Assembly (NCBI GenBank): GCA_027494055.1 | Contig: JAOSJO010000012.1 | Coordinates: forward strand, 558,001 to 622,000 | Direction: 5' to 3' | Length of the DNA stretch: 64,000 bases | Source: Anaerolineae bacterium | GTDB taxonomy: Bacteria > Chloroflexota > Anaerolineae > Aggregatilineales > JAFGMM01 | In this document: positions 59,383 through 64,000 of the stretch, piece after piece | Numbering within the stretch: position 1 is the stretch's first letter | Layout: each line of letters begins with the position of its first letter | Made by a program: the position numbers and the translations under genes | The notes under the pieces: model-generated | What the model was told of the DNA's origin: nothing | The model's input: only the letters and a program-made list of their open reading frames with translations | The model's database searches: none

Positions 59383-59451
59383 TTGTCGGATGGCGCGAGC
59401 CGAGTTAAAATCGCCCGGTTCTATCGCGCAAGAAACAGAATGGACAGAACG

Positions 59452-59565
59452 ATGAAAGTATCAGCATCAGTAAAGCGACGCTGCCCGAAGTGCAAAATCA
59501 TCAAGCGCAAAGGCGTTGTGATGGTTATTTGTGAGAATCCCAATCACAAGCAGCGCCAGGGCTAA
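59452..59565 (+). CDS. rpmJ: 50S ribosomal protein L36
   Basis: A 37-residue zinc-ribbon protein, [21 protein letters not shown] then [11 protein letters not shown], with the normal C-x2-C...C-x4-H ligands. It lies 69 nt after map; infA, usually found between the two, is missing. Confidence 0.94.
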   Translation: MKVSASVKRRCPKCKIIKRKGVVMVICENPNHKQRQG

Positions 59566-59595
59566 GGCGTGGGACGAACAGAGAAGGAGTAGGGC

Positions 59596-59982
59596 ATGGC
59601 ACGCATCGAAGGCGTAGACCTGCCGCGCAGCAAGCGCGTTGAGGTTGGCCTGACTTACATTTACGGCATTGGGCGCGCGCGCAGCAACCAGATTCTCGCC
59701 GCCACCGGCATCGACCGCGACACGCGGGTCCGTGACCTGACCGAGGCCGAAGTTACGGCGCTGCGCGATGCGGTCGGCTACTTCACCGTCGAGGGCGAGT
59801 TGCGCCGCGAAGTGCAGATGAACATCAAGCGTCTGCAGGAGATCGGCTGCTACCGGGGCCTGCGCCACCGGCGCAACCTGCCGGTGAACGGCCAGCGCAC
59901 GCGCACCAACGCGCGCACGCGCAAAGGCCCGAAGAAGACTGTGGCCGGGCGCGGTCGCCGGCGCGGTATGAAGAAGAAGTAA
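59596..59982 (+). CDS. rpsM: 30S ribosomal protein S13
   Basis: A 128-residue S13 with [52 protein letters not shown] and a basic tail ([11 protein letters not shown]). AGAAGGAG precedes the ATG. Confidence 0.96.
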   Translation: MARIEGVDLPRSKRVEVGLTYIYGIGRARSNQILAATGIDRDTRVRDLTEAEVTALRDAVGYFTVEGELRREVQMNIKRLQEIGCYRGLRHRRNLPVNGQRTRTNARTRKGPKKTVAGRGRRRGMKKK

Positions 59983-60057
59983 TTGCAGATTGACGATAGC
60001 ACGGCGGCCTCCCGCCAGGCTGCCGGGGCGCTTGTGAACATCCTGTCAGGAGGGATT

Positions 60058-60456
60058 ATGGGACGCCGAAGGACGGCTCGCCGAGGTGCAGCGAAGAAAG
60101 TAAGGAAGAACATCCCTTACGGCCAGGCGCACATTCACGCGACCTTCAACAATACCATCGTGACGATGACCGACCAGCAGGGCAATGTCATCTGCTGGGC
60201 AAGCGCGGGCACCAGCGGCTTCAAAGGCAGCCGCAAGAGCACGCCCTATGCCGCACGCCTGGCCGCTCAGACCGCGGCGGAGCAGGCACAGGAACACGGC
60301 ATGGTGGAAGTGGACGTCTTCGTCAAGGGGCCGGGGCCGGGGCGCGAGCAGGCAATCCGCGCGATCCAGGCCGGCAACCTGAAAGTGCGCTCGATCACCG
60401 ATGTCACCCCGGTGCCGCACAATGGCGTCCGCCCACCCAAGAAGCGTCGCGTGTGA
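60058..60456 (+). CDS. rpsK: 30S ribosomal protein S11
   Basis: A 132-residue S11 with [32 protein letters not shown] and the C-terminal [27 protein letters not shown] lies 4 nt before the ATG. The gap from rpsM is 75 nt. Confidence 0.96.
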   Translation: MGRRRTARRGAAKKVRKNIPYGQAHIHATFNNTIVTMTDQQGNVICWASAGTSGFKGSRKSTPYAARLAAQTAAEQAQEHGMVEVDVFVKGPGPGREQAIRAIQAGNLKVRSITDVTPVPHNGVRPPKKRRV

Positions 60457-60491
60457 CAGCCGACTTGGTTAACGGAGGAAATACGTAGCAC

Positions 60492-61133
60492 ATGGCACGG
60501 TATATCGGACCCGTTTGTAAACTCTGCCGCCGCGAGGGCGAAAAGCTCTATCTCAAGGGGGAGCGGTGCTTCACCCCGAAGTGCGCCATCGAGCGCCGGG
60601 CCTACCCGCCCGGACAGCACGGCCACGACAGCCAGTTCCGGCGCGGGCGCGCCTCGGACTACAGCCTGCAGTTGCGCGAGAAGCAGAAGGTGCGCCGCAT
60701 CTATGGCATCCTGGAGCGGCAGTTCCGGCGCTATTACGCCGAGGCGCTGCGCCGCCCCGGCATGACGGGCGGCAACCTGCTCGGCATTCTGGAAAGCCGC
60801 CTCGATAACGTTGTGTATCGCCTCGGCTTCGCCGACTCGCGCGCCCAGGCGCGCCAGCTCGTGCAGCACGGCCATTTCGTCGTCAACGGCCGGCGGACCA
60901 CCATCCCGTCGATGTTGCTCCGCCCCGACGATGAGGTCAGCGTGCGCGAGGAGAGCCGTCGGCGCGGCTATTTCCAGGATATCCGCGAGTTGCTCGCCAA
61001 CCGCCCCGCAATCCCTGAATGGTTGGGGCTGGATATCAATACCCTGACGGGGCGGGTCGTGCGGGCGCCGGAGCGGTCGGACATCGACCTGCCGGTGAAC
61101 GAACAACTCATCGTTGAGTACTATTCACGTTAG
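60492..61133 (+). CDS. rpsD: 30S ribosomal protein S4
   Basis: A 213-residue S4 with an N-terminal four-cysteine zinc motif ([23 protein letters not shown]) and the S4 RNA-binding domain ([34 protein letters not shown]). It follows rpsK by 35 nt. Confidence 0.96.
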   Translation: MARYIGPVCKLCRREGEKLYLKGERCFTPKCAIERRAYPPGQHGHDSQFRRGRASDYSLQLREKQKVRRIYGILERQFRRYYAEALRRPGMTGGNLLGILESRLDNVVYRLGFADSRAQARQLVQHGHFVVNGRRTTIPSMLLRPDDEVSVREESRRRGYFQDIRELLANRPAIPEWLGLDINTLTGRVVRAPERSDIDLPVNEQLIVEYYSR

Positions 61134-61162
61134 TTTAATTAGCTATCCTCGATCCTATTTCC

Positions 61163-61186
61163 GGTGGGCGCGTCAACACGCCCACC
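61163..61186 (+). promoter_or_regulatory. hairpin between rpsD and rpoA
   Basis: An 8-bp perfect stem GGTGGGCG (61163-61170) / CGCCCACC (61179-61186) lies in the 80-nt gap, without a T run. It may regulate rpoA or stabilise the processed mRNA. Confidence 0.45.
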
Positions 61187-61213
61187 TTAGCAGGGTCAGC
61201 CAGGAGGAAGTGC

Positions 61214-62192
61214 GTGAGCACCAACAACATGGTGTTGCCCAAAATAGAAGGGGATGCCACCTCCCGAAACTATGGGCGCTTTATCATCAGCCCCTTGGAA
61301 CGGGGATACGGTATTACCGTCGGTAACGCCCTTCGGCGCGTGCTGCTGTCATCGCTGGCGGGCACGGCGGTGACTTCCATCCGCGTCGCCGATGTGCACC
61401 ACGAGTTCTCGACGATCCCCGGCGTCCGAGAGGACATGACGCAACTGATCCTCAACGTCAAGCAGTTGCGCCTCAAGTTGTACGATACCGAGACCGCGCG
61501 CCTGCGCCTCAGAAGTGCACGGCGAGGGGGTCGTCACCGCTGCCGACATTATCTGCCCACCAGAGGTGGAGATCATCAACCCGGACCTCTACCTGTGCAC
61601 GGTGGACAGCGAGGACGCGCATTTCGAGATGGAACTCATGGTGCAGAGCGGTCGCGGGTACTCGCCCGCCGAGGAACGGGGCCGCCTGCCCATCGGCGAG
61701 CTGCCGGTTGACGCCATCTACAGCCCCGTGCGCCGCGTCAATTACGACGTGGAGCGGGCGCGCGTGGGCCAGAAGACCAACTACGACCGGCTCATCCTTG
61801 AGATATGGACCGACGGGACGGTGCGCCCCGAAGAGTCGATGCGCCAGGCGGCGCAGATTCTCATCAATCACCTGCGGATCGTCGCCGGCGTCAAGGAAGA
61901 CGACCTCATCCCGCCTACGGAGGAGGAGGTCGTCGAAGAGGGCGGCCTGCCGCGCGAAATCTACGACACGCCGATTGAGCAACTCGATCTCAGCGTGCGC
62001 GTCTTCAACTCGCTCAAGCGCACCGGGATCACCAGCGTGGGCGAGGTGCTGGAGATGCTCGAACGCGGGCCAGACGCCATGCTCGCGATCCGCAACTTCG
62101 GCGAGAAGTCGCTCGACGAGCTGGTGGAGCGCCTGCGCGAAAAGGGCTTCCTCACCGAAGAGGTGCAGGTGAGCCTTTCCGACGAAGCCTAG
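61214..62192 (+). CDS. rpoA: RNA polymerase alpha subunit, frameshifted
   Basis: The N-terminal assembly domain ([30 protein letters not shown]) starts at a GTG with AGGAGG upstream. A shift near 61512 (LRL-EVHGEG) interrupts the frame. The rest ([34 protein letters not shown]) and the C-terminal promoter-binding domain ([25 protein letters not shown]) run to 62192. Corrected length is about 326 residues. Confidence 0.95.
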
Positions 62193-62228
62193 CGGCACAG
62201 CAACGCAGAATGTAAAGAGTAACGAGCC

Positions 62229-62615
62229 ATGAGACATCGTGTAGCAGGGAAGAGACTCGGTCGATCCACCGGCCAGCGGACCGCGCTGCGGCGCGCGCTG
62301 ATCACGCAGTTGTTCGAGCACGAGCAGATCCAGACCACCGAGGCGAAGGCGCGCGCCATCCGGGCGCACGCCGAGAAGATGATTACCATCGCCAAGCGCG
62401 GGCTGGCGGCGGGCGGCGCGCAGGAAGTGCACGCGCGCCGGCTGGTGGCGTCGCGGCTCGACCAACCGGCAGCGGTGAACAAGCTGTTCGACGAGCTTGC
62501 GCCGCGCTACGAGGAAAGGCCCGGCGGCTACACCCGGCTGCTCAAGCTGGGCTTCCGCAAGGGCGACGCCGCGCCGATGGTCTTGCTTGAGCTGGTGGAC
62601 CGCCCTGAAGAATGA
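62229..62615 (+). CDS. rplQ: 50S ribosomal protein L17
   Basis: A 128-residue L17 with RHRVAGKRLGRSTGQRTALRR, LFEHEQIQTTEAKAR and the end YTRLLKLGFRKGDAAPMVLLELVD. It overlaps truA by 4 nt. Confidence 0.96.
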   Translation: MRHRVAGKRLGRSTGQRTALRRALITQLFEHEQIQTTEAKARAIRAHAEKMITIAKRGLAAGGAQEVHARRLVASRLDQPAAVNKLFDELAPRYEERPGGYTRLLKLGFRKGDAAPMVLLELVDRPEE

Positions 62616-63367
62616 CGCCGGCTGCGCCGCGCCGCTACCGTGCCACGGTCGCGTATGACGGGGCCGGGTATCAGGGCTTTCAGCGGCAGGCGCCCGGCAC
62701 GCCGACCATCCAGGGCGCTATCGAGGGGGCGCTCCGGCGCGTGGCCGGGCAGGACATTACCATCATGGGCGCCGGACGGACCGATACCGGCGTGCACGCG
62801 ACCGGGCAGGTGATCGCCTGGGACATGGCGTGGCGGCACGCGGCAGACGACCTGCTGCGCGCGGTGAACGCCAACCTGCCGTGCGACATCGCGCTGCAGG
62901 CGCTTGAGGAAACACGCGCGGATTTTCACCCGCGCTTTGATGCGCAGAGTCGCACTTACCAATACGATATCGATAACGCACCTGTACGGCACCCGCTGTA
63001 TACACGCACGGCGTGGCACGTGGGCCGGCCTCTGGATGGGTTGGCGATGCAGGCGGCGGCGCAGCATTTGCTGGGCGAGCACGACTTCGCCGCCTTTGGC
63101 CGCCCGCCGCAGGGCGAAAACACCGTGCGTACCGTGATGCGGGCCGCGTGGGCGCACGATGGGCGCACCTTCAGGTTCACCATCGAGGCAAACGCCTTCT
63201 TGCAGCGGATGGTGCGCAGCCTGGTTGGCACGATGGTCGAAGTCGGCGCGGGTTCCATCAGCCCCGTGACCTTCGCCGACATCCTGGCCTCGGCAGACCG
63301 CGCGCGCGCCGCTGCGCCGGCCCCGCCGCACGGGCTATGTCTGGTCAGTGTGCACTATTTGGAGTGA
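62612..63367 (+). CDS. truA: tRNA pseudouridine(38-40) synthase TruA
   Basis: A 251-residue enzyme with the catalytic aspartate in [14 protein letters not shown] and the [22 protein letters not shown] region. It overlaps rplQ (ATGA) at its start and rplM at its stop (TGATG), a tight cluster of alpha-operon and L13/S9 genes. Confidence 0.95.
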   Translation: MTPAAPRRYRATVAYDGAGYQGFQRQAPGTPTIQGAIEGALRRVAGQDITIMGAGRTDTGVHATGQVIAWDMAWRHAADDLLRAVNANLPCDIALQALEETRADFHPRFDAQSRTYQYDIDNAPVRHPLYTRTAWHVGRPLDGLAMQAAAQHLLGEHDFAAFGRPPQGENTVRTVMRAAWAHDGRTFRFTIEANAFLQRMVRSLVGTMVEVGAGSISPVTFADILASADRARAAAPAPPHGLCLVSVHYLE

Positions 63368-63801
63368 TGCACGTGAAGACTTACGTGACAAAACCGAGCG
63401 AGATTGAACGCGACTGGTACGTGGTCGATGCTGCCGGCATGACGCTGGGCCGGTTGGCGACGCGCATTGCCGCCGTGTTGCGTGGCAAACACAAGCCGAC
63501 CTTTACGCCCAACCTGGACACCGGCGACTTCGTGATCGTGGTCAACGCCGAAAAAATCCACGTGACCGGCAACAAACTCGACGACAAGATGTACCACCGG
63601 CATTCCGGCTACCCCAGCGGGTTGACGTCGATCACGCTGCGGCGGCAACTCGAAAAGTACCCGGACCGGGTCATCCAACAAGCCGTGAAGGGCATGTTGC
63701 CCCATAACCACCTGGGCCGGAAGATGCTCAAGAAGCTGAAGGTCTACGCCGGGCCGGAGCATCCTCACCAGGCGCAGCAGCCCAGGCCGCTGGAAGCATA
63801 G
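63367..63801 (+). CDS. rplM: 50S ribosomal protein L13
   Basis: A 144-residue L13 with [38 protein letters not shown] and [24 protein letters not shown]. Its ATG overlaps the truA stop. Confidence 0.95.
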   Translation: MHVKTYVTKPSEIERDWYVVDAAGMTLGRLATRIAAVLRGKHKPTFTPNLDTGDFVIVVNAEKIHVTGNKLDDKMYHRHSGYPSGLTSITLRRQLEKYPDRVIQQAVKGMLPHNHLGRKMLKKLKVYAGPEHPHQAQQPRPLEA

Positions 63802-63840
63802 CGGCGCGCAGCCTGAATTCGTGTGAGACAGGGAGTACAC

Positions 63841-64000
63841 ATGGCTGAACAACAGTACTATGAGGCGATCGGGCGGCGCAAGGCATCGTCGGCGCGCGTG
63901 CGGCTGTACCCCGGCGGCGCGGGCAACCTGATCGTCAACGACAAGCCGGGGACGAGTATCTCCCCGCGTGGGCGACTACGACGCAATGCTCGCACCGCTG
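63841..64000 (+). CDS. rpsI: 30S ribosomal protein S9, partial and frameshifted
   Basis: MAEQQYYEAIGRRKASSARVRLYPG is the S9 start; the gene runs off the window. Within 160 nt there are two shifts, near 63948 (one base missing after NDKPG) and near 63965 (one extra C in CCCC). The reading DEYLP then VGDYDAMLAPL fits the family only after both corrections. Confidence 0.9.
   Translation, partial: MAEQQYYEAIGRRKASSARVRLYPGGAGNLIVNDKPGTSISPRGRLRRNARTA

Overview
This window looks like a chromosomal segment of a high-GC, thermophile-like bacterium, most probably a member of the Chloroflexota (Anaerolineae-like). The reasons are the arrangement of the ribosomal superoperon, the long insertion in S12, many extracellular proteins with Thr/Pro-rich tails, dipeptide-type ABC transporter genes, frequent GTG/TTG starts and 'gactgaagtc' type palindromes. 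That assignment is an inference from protein features, not from a search. No tRNA, rRNA, CRISPR or prophage genes were seen.

Layout. 1-1.1 kb: an unrecognised four-helix membrane protein on the minus strand, with an excellent promoter and a 16-bp palindrome of the GAAC-N4-GTTC (SOS/LexA-like) type at its transcription start. 1.3-6.5 kb: a sulfur operon on the plus strand. It holds a cysteine synthase, a Mec-type JAMM protease, a CysO/MoaD-like carrier, a DUF4395 membrane protein, a thioredoxin, a VOC protein, a peroxiredoxin-like protein and a MoeZ-like activating enzyme with rhodanese. It is preceded by a structured leader RNA with a terminator. 6.8-11.7 kb: a giant PAS/GAF sensor histidine kinase. 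11.7-18.3 kb: a secreted clan-A glycoside hydrolase, a transaldolase, a sugar-nucleotide epimerase, recJ and fmt, with two small palindromic mobile-element-like insertions. 18.3-21.8 kb: two solute-binding proteins, one fused to cytochrome c. 22-26.5 kb: dprA, manC and topA. 26.7-33 kb: a surface protein, nagZ and a peptide ABC transporter (binding protein and two permeases). 33-39.9 kb: radC, an envelope coiled-coil protein, an M23 peptidase/glycoside hydrolase fusion, carbohydrate-binding-like proteins and acylphosphatase. 40-42.3 kb (minus): rpsB-tsf-pyrH. 42.6-64 kb (plus): the continuous str-S10-spc-alpha superoperon from rpsL to rpsI, including fusA, tuf, secY, adk, map, rpoA, rplQ and truA.

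How genes work together. The first operon would make cysteine from a protein thiocarboxylate: the MoeZ-like enzyme loads sulfur on the GG tail of the carrier, the synthase forms a carrier-cysteine adduct and the JAMM protease releases cysteine. The last 22 kb is translation and secretion machinery.

Quality warning. At least twenty genes, including indispensable ones (rpoA, fusA, tuf, topA, rplB, rpsC, rpsS, rplF), carry single-base frameshifts, nearly always in short homopolymers. I interpret these as sequence/assembly errors, typical of an unpolished long-read or pyrosequencing metagenome. I annotate each such gene as one locus across the shift and give the break point.
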